Assembly (NCBI GenBank): GCA_031426455.1
Contig: JANPLI010000154.1
Coordinates: forward strand, 14,970 to 78,969
DNA: 64,000 nucleotides
From: JANNMJ01 sp031426455
GTDB lineage: Bacteria > Bacteroidota > Bacteroidia > Cytophagales > Hymenobacteraceae
Direction of reading: 5' to 3'
In this document: positions 9,401 through 18,173 of the stretch, one piece after another
How the letters are laid out: each line of letters opens with the position of its first letter
Numbering within the stretch: position 1 is the first letter of the stretch
Notes under the pieces: model-generated
Database searches by the model: none
What the model was told of the DNA's origin: nothing
What the model saw: the letters and a program-made list of their open reading frames with translations, nothing else
Translations under genes and position numbers: made by a program

Positions 9401-10708
9401 CTGCCCGGTGGCGTTGAAAAGGCGCACCTGGTCGCCGCTGAGGTTGAAGGTCGGGAAGCTGCTGACTGGCACCGGCCGCAACCCCAGCGGGGCCAACAGC
9501 AGACGGTAAGCGGCAGTGTCGGCGGTGCGGCACAGCACGGCCGTCTGGCCGGGTGCCAGAACGCGCGCGGCGACTGGGGGCAGCAGGGTGCCGCCGGAGC
9601 CGGTGGCGGTGGCATCGCGCAGGCGGCAACCGGTGAGGTCAAGCGGGCGCGCCGAGACGTTCAGGAGTTCCACGAACGGCCCCGGCGGCAAGCCCACTAC
9701 GGGACTGGGATCGATGTACAACTCATTGATCAGCAACTCACCGGGAGCGGGTGGTGTGGCCGGAATGGCAAACTGAAACGCGCCGCGCAGGGGCCCCGGC
9801 GTGACGTTGCCGTACAGATCTTCAGCCACGCCGACGGTCAGCACGTTGCGGCCGGCGGGGAGGGTGGCGCCGAACGTGAGGTTCACCACGGCGGCGTTCT
9901 GGGGGTCGAGGGTGGCGGCGGTGGCCGCGCCGAGGCCCGCCAGGGTGTAGGTGCCGGGCGTTTGAGCCCCGGCCAGCGGCTCGTCGAAGGTCAGCCGCAG
10001 GGTGGTGGCCGACGTGGACGCAACCGCCCGCAGCGAGGGCGGCGCGGTGTCGGTGACGCGGAAGTCGTCAAAGAAGAATTTGAGGTTATTGGTAGCCGAG
10101 TAGCGCGTCAACACGCCGAGCCACTGCGCGTTGCGGTACGTCGAGTCGATGCCCGTGCCTTGCAGCGCGTAGGCGGTGCCGGCGCCGGTGGGGTCGGCTT
10201 CGAGGGTCCATTCCGCGGCGGCGTCGCGCGTTACCCGGATGCGCACCAGATTATCGGTGCTGGATGCCAGCAGCCCGTCCGGGCCATCGACCACGTACAC
10301 GGGCGCGGCCGTGGGGCCGTCCTTGCGGAAGAGCGCCACTTCGTCAGGGGTGCCGCCCAGGCGCACGAAGTAGCCGTGCCCGCCACCCTGCAAGCGTGCC
10401 GAGTCGCTCAGCAGAAAGACATCGGCCAGGTTGCCCGACGAGGTGGCGAACTTGAGGTTCGCCCAGAACTCCCAAACCGCGGCGCCGCTCACCCGGCAGG
10501 GCGTGGCCAAGGCGCGCACGGTGGTGGTGACGGCCGGACCGTTGGACTGAAGCCGCAAAGCGGGGTTCACTAGAAAATCGGCCGTCTGGCCGCTCCAGGC
10601 GGGGTTTTGGGTGAAATCGCCGTCGGTAAACGACTCCTGAAGCTGGGCCGCCGCCGGTCGTGCCAGCGTCAGCAGCCCCACGAAACCAGCAAGCGCAAGC
10701 AACCGCAT
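6407..10708 (-). CDS. Secreted lamin-tail-domain repeat protein with FlgD-like C-terminus
   Basis: About 1433 residues from the ATG at 10708, which opens a signal peptide ending ARPAAAQ; a longer GC-rich extension to 10741 is unlikely. The N-terminal 200 residues look like a jelly-roll binding domain (LQESFTDGDF). Then come four lamin-tail domains at roughly residues 325, 600, 880 and 1165, each opening with a form of PGDVVINELYID and FVEILNVS. SbsA-type Ig domains lie between them (LRLTFDEPLAG, VALTFSEPID). The last 65 residues resemble the FlgD Ig-like fold (TIFDAQGRRTRRL, FQWDGSTDDR, GYYLVYAEF). I do not see the usual PNP motif of a T9SS type A tail. The gene converges on the 4548 gene with 44 bp between stops. 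Confidence 0.88.
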   Translation of the reverse strand: MRLLALAGFVGLLTLARPAAAQLQESFTDGDFTQNPAWSGQTADFLVNPALRLQSNGPAVTTTVRALATPCRVSGAAVWEFWANLKFATSSGNLADVFLLSDSARLQGGGHGYFVRLGGTPDEVALFRKDGPTAAPVYVVDGPDGLLASSTDNLVRIRVTRDAAAEWTLEADPTGAGTAYALQGTGIDSTYRNAQWLGVLTRYSATNNLKFFFDDFRVTDTAPPSLRAVASTSATTLRLTFDEPLAGAQTPGTYTLAGLGAATAATLDPQNAAVVNLTFGATLPAGRNVLTVGVAEDLYGNVTPGPLRGAFQFAIPATPPAPGELLINELYIDPSPVVGLPPGPFVELLNVSARPLDLTGCRLRDATATGSGGTLLPPVAARVLAPGQTAVLCRTADTAAYRLLLAPLGLRPVPVSSFPTFNLSGDQVRLFNATGQRLDYLRYTDAWYQDPVKKLGGWSLEKRNPLLTCADATNWLASTDPSGGTPGRRNSVFSSGPDTTPPVLAGATLRNALTVALTFSEPIDTASAPLTAFALTPGGGARFTAVRYVPDSLRVVLLTLSAPLTQGVSYALTASGLRDCPGNVAPALTAPLLLAVAPAPGDVVINELYIDSNPVVGLPTGQFVEILNVSTKTLDLTGWKLQDLSTVGANAGGRLTGGRLAPGQYAVLCPVADTAAYRGLLAPLGVRPVPVTSFPLLNQSGDQVRLLGPGGIPELDRLTYTDAWYQDAAKQAGGWSLEKRNPLLTCPDGANWQASTDPSGGTPGRRNSTYDPTPDTRPPGLVRVAVPDGQTLVVTFSEPVDSLSAGPGAFRLDPALPISQTAFDPNQRATVTLRLGAPLAAGVRYTLFTTGIRDCAGNAPAVPLAIAVGLGTEPGLYELEITEILADETPNFGNLPLTEYIEIHNPTARLLDLSDISLRKQGATGNAARFPAGATLAPGAYAIVCGSTRGALFGQYQAPVFPLTNFPALNNSGDTLVLRRPDGQLLFSVAYRDAWYRDPEKQAGGWSLEMIDTAWPCGGAPNWTASVSGGNGTPGQPNSVRAALPDQVPPAVESARVLPDGRRVRIRFTEKLDSLSTLDPAAYALTLPGAAAPTVTGARVRGPEFREVDLTLAAPLAVGLTYRLRFGTGGTGTARVTDCAGNAAPDTLTAALLVPETPRPGDVVVNEILFNPRPGGADFVEIYNRSTRVLDLSGWLLANLRGDSLYQPRPLPPFTLRPGALVAVSPQPDSVAKQYPLSVDRARLLAVAALPSYPDDAGTVVLLGPDSTVLDQVAYDQRQHFALLNNAEGVSLERLDANGPSEAANFASATADVGFATPGRANSQRRTATTPPENALQIEPRVIPPGMTSFALISYALPAPGYVGNLTIFDAQGRRTRRLVQQQTLSQTGAFQWDGSTDDRQPAPTGYYLVYAEFFDLSGALTVVKQTVAVAPR

Positions 10709-11113
10709 CGGGGCCGAACCGCGCGGGAAAGGGCGCCGCACGCTTCGGAAGGCGTAAGATATAGCCGCGGCCGGGTTTGGGGGCGCGAGGGGCGGGGCAG
10801 CGGCGGTGGTTAGCGCGGTGGCGGAAGCCGAGGAGCCGCTGTTTCGGTCCCAGGCTCCGAAGCTGATTTAAAATAGTTTGTTTCCCCAGCAAGTGGGCCC
10901 GACGCTGGCACGGCGGCTAAAAAGGGCCAATACGCCTGTTCAGGGCTTAATAATTAAAATCTATTTTGAAAAAAGCCGCGAAGGTACGCGCGGCCGTATC
11001 GTACTTCCAAATTATCTTTTTACGCCTTGACTTTGGCTCACCCCACCGCGTATCTTGCTGCCGCTTCGGTTGAAGCCCGTTTTATTTTTTCCATTTTTTC
11101 ATTTCTGAGCCGA
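10709..11113. other. Intergenic region between two divergent surface-protein genes
   Basis: About 400 bp separating the starts at 10708 (minus) and 11114 (plus). The left half is GC-rich; 10920-11110 is clearly AT-richer and holds CTATTTTG near 10961, a partial -7 element for the rightward gene. I find no convincing -33 box, hairpin or small gene. Confidence 0.5.
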
Positions 11114-14100
11114 ATGACATTCTTTTCCGCTTGCCGCTCCGGCGGTGGCCTGCCCTCAATATGGAGGGGGGCGATATGGCAAAAGTCACCGTCCCGCTGG
11201 GGGACGGTCCTGCTGATGTTGCTGCTGCTGAGTAGCGCCGATGCCCGCCGCGCGTGGGCGCAAACCCTGACGGTGCCGCTGGGCACGGCCGGGCAGTTCG
11301 GGCTATTGAGCGGCGGCACGCTCCGCACCGATTCGGCCACCGCCGTGCGCGTGGCGGGCCGGGCAGGCGCCGCCTCGGCCATCACCGGCCCGATCACGGC
11401 CGATGGCGGCCTGTATCGCCCTACCGCGGGCGGCAGTCCCAATGCCACCACCGTCGCGGCACTCACCGATCTGGCCACCGCCCGCGCCTGGTGCGCGAGC
11501 CAAACCAGCCAGCCGCTGACCAGCCTCAACGGCCAGACCCTGACCGGCGGCGTTTATACGCTGACGGGCACCACCACACTGGCCGCTGCCAACCCCTTGA
11601 CGTTGAGCGGCCCGGCGGGTACCACCTTCGTCGTAACCGTGACCGGCGCCCTGACGCTGGCGCCCGGCGCCGTGGTGCGCCTGACGGGCGGCGTCACGGG
11701 GGCGTCGGTTTACTGGAATATCGGCGGTACCCTGACGGCCAGCCGCTCCGGCGGGCTGCCCGGCTACGTGCTGGTGGGCGGGCACGCCACCCTGGCCCAG
11801 GGCTGGCCCACCCGCTCGGCGGTGCTGAGCCAGGGCAATATCACGCTGCAAAATGCGCGGTTCGAGCCGGTGGATGGCGGCGGGGTGTTTTTTGCTTCGC
11901 CTGCCAGTAATCCCGTATGCACCCCTTCGGCGGCCATTGTCAATACTGCCCCGTGTCCGAATCTGGTGGACAACGGCGATTTTGAACGGGCTTTTCCCGG
12001 TTTGATCGCCCCAACCCAGCTTTCTAATATCTGTGATCACGCTGGCACGGCAAATGCCGGCAATACGCGCAATGAACTGGCGGCCTGGGGCAGCGCTAAT
12101 GAAGGTACGCCGGACTGGTTCCGAACCGGCGCTCCTAACGAGGTGAATGTACCGGTGAACGCGCGCAACGATCTCTTTATGACTCCACCTAACACGCAGA
12201 ACCCAGCGCCAATTCGTCTGAACGGTTTGGCGTATGCGGGCGTGTGGGCGACGGCAGATCTCGACAATGGTGCGGACGCTGCTCCTACAATGTACCGGGA
12301 ATATTTGCAGCAGGAATTAGCTACCCCGCTGACGGCAAGGCACTATTATGCCGAATTCTTTTCGCGCGTCGCATTCAACAGCAACGGCGTGATTCGCCGC
12401 CTGGGCCTGACGGTGCTACCGACCGCACCGGCCCGGCAAGGAAACGGGCTGCTATTGGACGCAGCCAATGTGCCGCTGATGCCGCTGGTTACGAACCTGG
12501 CGCCGAACCCACAACTGAACCTGAACTGGACCCGTACCGCTGGCTGCTTTCAGGCAACGGGAGGCGAACGGTCGTTGATCATTGGAAACTTTGATGATTT
12601 GCTTGCCTCCCGTTACACTTCACGGGTGCCAGCCTGGCATCAGGAGTTTTACAGCGATCGCCTCTTAGCCTGTTTCACTTACATCGACGACGTCCTGCTC
12701 CAGGCCTTCCCGCAAGCCATCGTCTTCGTGCCGACCTTCTGCGACCGCCTGACCGTGGACTGCCCGCTGCCGGCAAGCAGCAATGCCAACTATATCTGGC
12801 ACGACCTGACCGCCAACATTCCCTACCCGCCCAGCACGAACCCGGTGTTCGTGCTGCCCGCCGGGGCCATCGGCCATACTTTCGAGGTGACGATCAACGT
12901 GCCGCCCGCCGACCCGCAGGGCGCGGCCTACCCGCCCGTCACGCTCCCGGCCGTTTCGACTGGCGGCTACGATATCGCCAACGGCCTGACGGTGCTTACC
13001 GGCACGACCATCACCTGGAATGCCACTCCCGCGCCGCGGACCGTGCGCGGCCCGGTGGTGGTCCAGGACGGCGCTACGCTGATCATCGATGGTGCGACGG
13101 TTCGGTTTGCCGATACCCGCACCTACCAGACTACGCTGACGGCTACGCCCACCAACCCCACCTACGTGCTGGTGGAGCGCGGCGGAAAGCTGGTCGTCCG
13201 GAACGGCGCCCGCCTGACGAGCCTCGACAACCTGCCCGCCGGGCCGTGCCTGAAACCGCACTATTACTGGGACGGCATCATCGTGCAGGGCAACCCCGCC
13301 GCCGCCCAGCAGGCCCCCAGCGAGCCCGGCCCGCAGGGGCAGGTCGAGATTCGCAATGCGACCGTCGAAAATGCCTACTACGGCATCCTGGCTGGCAACC
13401 TGACGTACGTCACGGGTCAGGCGACACCCGCCATCAGCGGCTATAACCAGTACGGCGGGGGGCTGGTGACGGGGCGGGACGCCACGTTCCATAACTGCAA
13501 TATCGGGGTTTACCTGGGGCCGTTCGCCGGCCCGGTGACGCCCACCGACCAGCCGATGAACCTGAGCAGCCTGGATTTCTGCACGTTCCGGCGCGATGCC
13601 AATTGGCAGCCGCGCACCTACGTACTGAACACCACGCCCACCACCACCACCACCGTCACCACGGCCGTACCGCAGCAAACGGCCTGGGGCGTGGCCCTCT
13701 ACGGCGTGAACCGCCCCCGCCTGATGGGCAACCTCTTCGAGACGACCGACGCGCTGGCCGATGCCGGCGGGAATCGGGGTAGTGGCATCGTGACCAACGG
13801 CGCCAATACCCGCATCGAATCCGGGCCGAGCAACCGTTTCCCCAACGTGTTCCGCAACCTGGGGGTGGGCGTGGGCGGTACGGGCAGTATGAGCACCAGC
13901 CTGCGGGTGCAGGGCAACCAGTTCGAGGGCTGCGGCCGGGGCATCAATCTGTCCGGGGTGCCGGGGGCCGAACTGCTGGAAAACCACTTCCTGATCGGGC
14001 GGGGCACCGATTCGTACGCTTCCGGCATCAGCCTGTCCGGGTGCGCCGGCTTCAAGATCGAGGGCAATACGTTCTCGGCCAAACACGGGGGCTGCAACAA

Positions 14101-15523
14101 TGGCCAGTGCATCAATGCGCGCGGTATTACGGTGAGTGGGTCCGACGGCTTCGGCATCGGCCTGGGGCATACGCTGTACCGTAACTATTTCGCCTACCTG
14201 AGCGAGGGCGTCCGGGCCGGGCAGGGCAACACCGAGCTAGAACTGCGCTGCAACCACTTCGCCACCACCGACCCCGGCGATGTGGTGGCCCAGACCCCCA
14301 ACTTCGCCCCCGGTACCATCACTGGCGCCGATATCGTGGTCCAGCCGGTGGATAATGTGGGTGATCCGCTGAAGGCGGAGCAGGGCGAGTGTGATGAGAT
14401 ACATCCTGAAAAAGCCGCCAACAACGTCTTCAGCCACACGCGGGCGCTACACGGATACGGGAACGATTTCTACGTGTACACCTATCCGTACACCGGTGCA
14501 GCCCCGGTTTACGGCAAATCCAGATACAATTACCTGGACGATGGCAACAACGGCGGCACCATCACCACCGCCGGTACCAAGCCACTGAATTCGAGTGTGC
14601 GGATATTGCTGAACGCTTGCACTGGTTTCACCACGGGATTTGATTACACCACTGCCTGCCCTTCCCAACTACAACGCCCTCTCTCGGACGAGGAAATGAT
14701 AGCGGAGTTGGCGACGGAAACCAACCCGGAGGTACAGGAAGCGCTGGTGAGCGAGCTGGTGCGCCACTACCTGAACGACACCACCTACACCAATGGCCCG
14801 GCCCAGGCCGTGGCGCTATTGGAAGCAACTAATGCCCCCCGGCACACCGAACTGGTGGCGGCCCTAAGCTTTGACCCCGACGCGGCCAACCTCAGCCGCG
14901 CGGCCCCCGGCCAGCCGAAGGGCCGGGCCGGCAAGGTGGCGAAGCGCGATCAGGTTGCCGCTACCGTACGCCCCGCCCAACGGGGCGCGCCGGCGGGCAC
15001 CTATTTCGCCCAGGTGCGGGCGCTGCTGGCGCCGCTGGGGTCCGATTCGGCCATCACGGTGGCGCTACGGGCCGATTCGAGCCTGCGCGCCCCGCTCTGG
15101 CGCATCGCCAACGATACCCTGACCTGGGGCTACGTGGCCGGGCGGGCAGCATTAAGCTACTACTGCGGCTACGTCTTCCGGCCGGTACAGGAAACGGCGC
15201 TGGATACGACCGGCGGGTATAATCGCGCGGTTGCTCCCGTGGTGCAGCCCCTACCGGCGAAAGTGGCAGGCACGGTGCAACTACACCCCAACCCGGCGAA
15301 CGGGCGGGTAGAAGTGACGTTTGCGCAGCCCGTGACATCAGGCGGTCGGTTGGTGTTGTATAACCCTTACGGCCAACCCGTGCGGGAACTGACGCTCCGC
15401 AGCAAGACCGAAACCGGCACGGCTGAACTGGACGTGGCCGGCCTGCAGCCGGGCTTGTACTACTACATCCATTGGGCGGGTGGGCAGAAAGGCCAGACCG
15501 GTACCCTGGTGGTGCAACCGTAG
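11114..15523 (+). CDS. Secreted DUF3494-like (ice-binding type) plus beta-helix protein, T9SS type A
   Basis: About 1469 residues. ATG 11114 is preferred over the TTG at 11027; the signal peptide has the core VLLMLLLLSS and ends RRAWAQ. Residues about 50-255 resemble the DUF3494 ice-binding-like beta-solenoid: LGTAGQFGLLSGG, LNGQTLTGGVYTL, LTLSGPAGTTFVV and SVYWNIGGTLTAS. A middle region (about 270-580) resembles a carbohydrate-binding jelly roll. Residues about 640-1150 form a right-handed parallel beta-helix with many N/G turns (LRVQGNQFEGCGRGINLSG). The end carries a type A sorting domain (LHPNPANGRVEVTF, GLQPGLYYYIH). DUF3494 members bind ice or act as adhesins; ice binding by this divergent copy is not shown by sequence alone. 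Confidence 0.87.
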   Translation: MTFFSACRSGGGLPSIWRGAIWQKSPSRWGTVLLMLLLLSSADARRAWAQTLTVPLGTAGQFGLLSGGTLRTDSATAVRVAGRAGAASAITGPITADGGLYRPTAGGSPNATTVAALTDLATARAWCASQTSQPLTSLNGQTLTGGVYTLTGTTTLAAANPLTLSGPAGTTFVVTVTGALTLAPGAVVRLTGGVTGASVYWNIGGTLTASRSGGLPGYVLVGGHATLAQGWPTRSAVLSQGNITLQNARFEPVDGGGVFFASPASNPVCTPSAAIVNTAPCPNLVDNGDFERAFPGLIAPTQLSNICDHAGTANAGNTRNELAAWGSANEGTPDWFRTGAPNEVNVPVNARNDLFMTPPNTQNPAPIRLNGLAYAGVWATADLDNGADAAPTMYREYLQQELATPLTARHYYAEFFSRVAFNSNGVIRRLGLTVLPTAPARQGNGLLLDAANVPLMPLVTNLAPNPQLNLNWTRTAGCFQATGGERSLIIGNFDDLLASRYTSRVPAWHQEFYSDRLLACFTYIDDVLLQAFPQAIVFVPTFCDRLTVDCPLPASSNANYIWHDLTANIPYPPSTNPVFVLPAGAIGHTFEVTINVPPADPQGAAYPPVTLPAVSTGGYDIANGLTVLTGTTITWNATPAPRTVRGPVVVQDGATLIIDGATVRFADTRTYQTTLTATPTNPTYVLVERGGKLVVRNGARLTSLDNLPAGPCLKPHYYWDGIIVQGNPAAAQQAPSEPGPQGQVEIRNATVENAYYGILAGNLTYVTGQATPAISGYNQYGGGLVTGRDATFHNCNIGVYLGPFAGPVTPTDQPMNLSSLDFCTFRRDANWQPRTYVLNTTPTTTTTVTTAVPQQTAWGVALYGVNRPRLMGNLFETTDALADAGGNRGSGIVTNGANTRIESGPSNRFPNVFRNLGVGVGGTGSMSTSLRVQGNQFEGCGRGINLSGVPGAELLENHFLIGRGTDSYASGISLSGCAGFKIEGNTFSAKHGGCNNGQCINARGITVSGSDGFGIGLGHTLYRNYFAYLSEGVRAGQGNTELELRCNHFATTDPGDVVAQTPNFAPGTITGADIVVQPVDNVGDPLKAEQGECDEIHPEKAANNVFSHTRALHGYGNDFYVYTYPYTGAAPVYGKSRYNYLDDGNNGGTITTAGTKPLNSSVRILLNACTGFTTGFDYTTACPSQLQRPLSDEEMIAELATETNPEVQEALVSELVRHYLNDTTYTNGPAQAVALLEATNAPRHTELVAALSFDPDAANLSRAAPGQPKGRAGKVAKRDQVAATVRPAQRGAPAGTYFAQVRALLAPLGSDSAITVALRADSSLRAPLWRIANDTLTWGYVAGRAALSYYCGYVFRPVQETALDTTGGYNRAVAPVVQPLPAKVAGTVQLHPNPANGRVEVTFAQPVTSGGRLVLYNPYGQPVRELTLRSKTETGTAELDVAGLQPGLYYYIHWAGGQKGQTGTLVVQP

Positions 15524-15537
15524 CCTAATTACATCGT

Positions 15538-15583
15538 GATGGCTGGCTACTGCTCGTTTAGCACCGGGTAGCAGCCAGCCATC
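15538..15583 (+). terminator. Hairpin after the DUF3494/beta-helix gene
   Basis: GATGGCTGGCT at 15538-15548 pairs with AGCCAGCCATC at 15573-15583, with extra pairing inside. There is no T-run, so intrinsic termination is uncertain; it could also stabilise the 3' end of the mRNA. Confidence 0.5.
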
Positions 15584-15598
15584 AGATGTTATGTCGTT

Positions 15599-17143
15599 AT
15601 GCATCGGTCACATATCGCGCTGCTGGGGCTTTTTTTGCTTTGGCACAGCACCCAGATTCAGGCGCAGTATTTCAACAACAGGTATCCATCGGCGCAAGGC
15701 GTTCAGAGCTATTTGAATGCCTGTTTGGCAACCGATAGTGGGTTTGTGGTTAGCGGCCAGCTTAATTTATCTACTGGCCCGGAGGCCGTACAACTCCATT
15801 TTCTAACGCCGGACGGACAGACTCGTCGTTTACGTACCTATGCCTCATCGGTGCGCCGCCTGTTCGGCCCCTTCCTACAGGGACTGCTACCGGTGCCAGG
15901 AGGAGGCTATGCGATGCCGGGCACCGGAGCGGGAGCGGGACAAGCGATGGCCCTACTCTGGCGTTTCAACGCCTTAGGTGATACGCTATGGCTGCGAAAT
16001 TATCGCGATCCGGACGTGGCCCAGACCCCGGCCTACGGGATGTGCCGCACTCTGGACGGCGGCTACGCGCTGGTGGGCGTGGCCGTGCGCCGTCGCCCCA
16101 CCGGCGACCAGTATCAGCAGGCGATGCTGCTGCGGGTCGATTCGGCGGGCACCCTGCTCTGGCGGCGCTACTACGGCAATCAGGATTGGACGAACACACG
16201 TTTCGTGACGGCCACACCCGACGGCGGCTTCCTGCTCAGTGGCAATGCCTCCACGCCCATCTACGCGGACCATTCTTACTTCTATCTGCTGAAAGTGGAT
16301 GCGGGCGGCAATCCCGTCTGGCAAAAGCTACTCGGCGATTCCACTGTCGTCAACGCGGCTGGCCCGACGCTCGTGACCCGCGACGGCAACTACCTGCTGC
16401 CCGCCATCGAAGGACAGCCGTTCATTTACAACTACCGGCGTGGCCGGCAGGCGCTCTACAAGTTCACGCCCGCCGGCCAACTGCTCTGGCAGCGCACCCT
16501 GGGGCCAACGCGGACTATCCCCGCCGCTCTGGCCGCCGTGGAACTGGCCGATGGCGCGGTCGTCGTGGCGGGCCAGCAGAACGATACCGTGGCCCTGACC
16601 CGGAGCAGCGGCGTGACGGAAGCGTTCGCCTACAAGGTCTGCGCCGACGGCGATTCGGTCTGGTTCCGCACCTACCGTCACCTCAACGGCCCCCGCAGCG
16701 ATAACTATTTCTCTGGCTTCTGCGCCGCCCCCAACGGCGGCTTCCTGGGCACGGGCTATCTCTTCGCCAACGCCCCCGACACCGGCACCTCCGACGGCTG
16801 GGCGTTCCGGATCGACTCGATGGGCTACCTGATGGCCGGCGGGGCGCCGCCCGCCCGCGTCTGCCCCCGCCTCACCGGGCTGGGGCTGCCGGGCGGGGCA
16901 ACGGAAGCGGCGGCGGTGAGCGTCTATCCCAACCCCAGCGCCACGGGCGTCTTCACGCTGGCCGGCGCGGGTGGGGCCGAAGCGGTGGTCACCGATGCGC
17001 TGGGCCGGATGGTGCGGTGCCAAACGGTGGTGGCGGGCAGTAGCCCGGTGCCGCTGGACTTGGGCGCCGCCCTGCGGGGCGTGTATTTGCTCCGTTTACG
17101 CTGGCCCGATGGGCGGGCGGTTACCTTTAAACTCTTACGCTGA
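15599..17143 (+). CDS. Secreted T9SS type A protein with beta-propeller-like repeats
   Basis: 514 residues with a signal peptide (MHRSHIALLGLFLLW, ending STQIQAQ). The body has repeating blocks of about 50-60 residues containing DGGYALVG, DGGFLLSG, DGNYLLPA and NGGFLGTG, followed by W-x-R/K and Y segments. This is the pattern of secreted seven-bladed propeller proteins common in Bacteroidota. The C-terminal 80 residues form a type A sorting domain (VYPNPSATGVFTL, DALGRMVRC, LRGVYLLRLRW). It probably sits on the cell surface. The ligand is unknown. It lies 75 bp after the previous surface gene on the same strand, with a hairpin between. Confidence 0.87.
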   Translation: MHRSHIALLGLFLLWHSTQIQAQYFNNRYPSAQGVQSYLNACLATDSGFVVSGQLNLSTGPEAVQLHFLTPDGQTRRLRTYASSVRRLFGPFLQGLLPVPGGGYAMPGTGAGAGQAMALLWRFNALGDTLWLRNYRDPDVAQTPAYGMCRTLDGGYALVGVAVRRRPTGDQYQQAMLLRVDSAGTLLWRRYYGNQDWTNTRFVTATPDGGFLLSGNASTPIYADHSYFYLLKVDAGGNPVWQKLLGDSTVVNAAGPTLVTRDGNYLLPAIEGQPFIYNYRRGRQALYKFTPAGQLLWQRTLGPTRTIPAALAAVELADGAVVVAGQQNDTVALTRSSGVTEAFAYKVCADGDSVWFRTYRHLNGPRSDNYFSGFCAAPNGGFLGTGYLFANAPDTGTSDGWAFRIDSMGYLMAGGAPPARVCPRLTGLGLPGGATEAAAVSVYPNPSATGVFTLAGAGGAEAVVTDALGRMVRCQTVVAGSSPVPLDLGAALRGVYLLRLRWPDGRAVTFKLLR

Positions 17144-17161
17144 GCCTGCGAGGCATTTAGC

Positions 17162-17242
17162 GCGGTTTCGGCTTCGGTGCACGCCCGCCAGCAGCCCGGT
17201 TTGCCTGCAAGCCGGGCTGCTTGCCTTCCAGGCCGAAACCGC
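17162..17242 (+). terminator. Long nested hairpin after the 15599 gene
   Basis: An outer stem pairs GCGGTTTCGGC (17162-17172) with GCCGAAACCGC (17232-17242), perfect over 11 bp. An inner stem pairs GCAGCCCGG (17191-17199) with CCGGGCTGC (17212-17220). No T-run follows immediately. It may be a terminator or another RNA structure between the surface cluster and the Uma2 gene. Confidence 0.5.
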
Positions 17243-17316
17243 TGTAGAACCACCGCCAGAAGTGAAAGCGTTATTTTTGATCTTCGGTTACTTTTCTACT
17301 TTACCACCACCTGCCA

Positions 17317-17961
17317 ATGTCCGCCGCTCCCCACCTGCCATATCCGGTTGCTGCCCCCACGCCACCCACGGCGCGGGTGGTGTCGATCAACCGCATCACC
17401 GAAGTAGAATATTTTGCGCTGGACGAGGCAACGACCGACCGGCGCCTCGAATACTACGATGGCGAGATCGTGGCAATGGCCGGCGCCCAGCCCGTGCATA
17501 ATGATATTGTACTGAACTTAGGCGCCGGGCTACGCAGTCGGTTAAAAAATGGTAACTGCCGGGTGCGGGTCGCCGATCAGCGGGTCCACATTCCGGCCAA
17601 GCGGGGTTACGTGTACCCGGACGTGGTGGCCGCCTGCGGCCCGTGGCAGTATCAGCCCAACACCCGGCCGGCGGCGCTGCTCAACCCGGTGCTCATCATC
17701 GAGGTGCTCTCGCCGACGACCGCCGCGCACGACCTGACCCGCAAGTTTGCGTACTACCAAACCATCCCGTCGTTGCGCCATTACGTGCTGCTCGACTCCG
17801 AACACGTCGGCGCGCTGCTCTACAGCCGCGAGCCCGGCGCCGCCCTCTGGACCCTGCATCTCTACGACGAACTGACGGCCACGCTGCCGCTGCCCGCGCT
17901 GAGCGTGGAATTACCGCTGGCCGAAGCCTACCACGCCGTGGTCTTCGGCGAGGGAGAATGA
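17317..17961 (+). CDS. Uma2-family (DUF820) putative endonuclease
   Basis: 214 residues, typical Uma2 length. The restriction-endonuclease-like core is intact: the N-terminal LEYYDGEIVAMAG, then YVYPDVVAACG with D102, then IIEVLSPTT with E129 and K143 in DLTRKFAYYQ, which together give the D-ExV-K arrangement of the PD-(D/E)XK fold. The function of the family is not established; members are very abundant in cyanobacteria and some Bacteroidota. The first 18 residues are Pro/Ala-rich. TATTTTTG at 17272-17279 matches the -7 consensus, but I see no TTG at the right distance. No partner or methylase gene is adjacent. Confidence 0.88.
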   Translation: MSAAPHLPYPVAAPTPPTARVVSINRITEVEYFALDEATTDRRLEYYDGEIVAMAGAQPVHNDIVLNLGAGLRSRLKNGNCRVRVADQRVHIPAKRGYVYPDVVAACGPWQYQPNTRPAALLNPVLIIEVLSPTTAAHDLTRKFAYYQTIPSLRHYVLLDSEHVGALLYSREPGAALWTLHLYDELTATLPLPALSVELPLAEAYHAVVFGEGE

Positions 17962-18136
17962 ACGATGGTGGGACGATAGGCTGAAGCAGGGTAATGCGGG
18001 CGTAGCGCAGTGCCGGGGGCCATTGCGGGGCGGAACACCCGTCCCGGCGCCGGAGGCTGAAGCTGCTTCGAGCCCGTTCCGGAAGGGTTCCGTTTTCCGT
18101 CCCCGTTCGCCTGTTGGTACGGCGCGCGGCTGTTCG

Positions 18137-18167
18137 TTGGGGTTGCCGGCATTCGGCGGTAAATTTG
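18137..18167 (+). promoter_or_regulatory. Consensus Bacteroidota promoter giving a near-leaderless transcript
   Basis: TTG at 18137-18139, a 20-nt spacer, and TAAATTTG at 18160-18167, a full match to TAnnTTTG. The -7 box ends only 6 nt before the ATG at 18174, so the mRNA would have almost no leader. Confidence 0.65.
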
Positions 18168-18173
18168 ACCCCA

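Noticed and set aside
7997..10573. 858-codon open frame antisense to the lamin-tail gene
   Set aside because: Composition is typical of a GC shadow (GQ-, GR- and AG-rich), without signal peptide or motif; the opposite strand has four recognisable domains.
18114..18173. Earlier start for the arginase-fold gene
   Set aside because: It would place the -33/-7 promoter inside the coding sequence, and the extension VRRAAVRWGCRHS has no family match.
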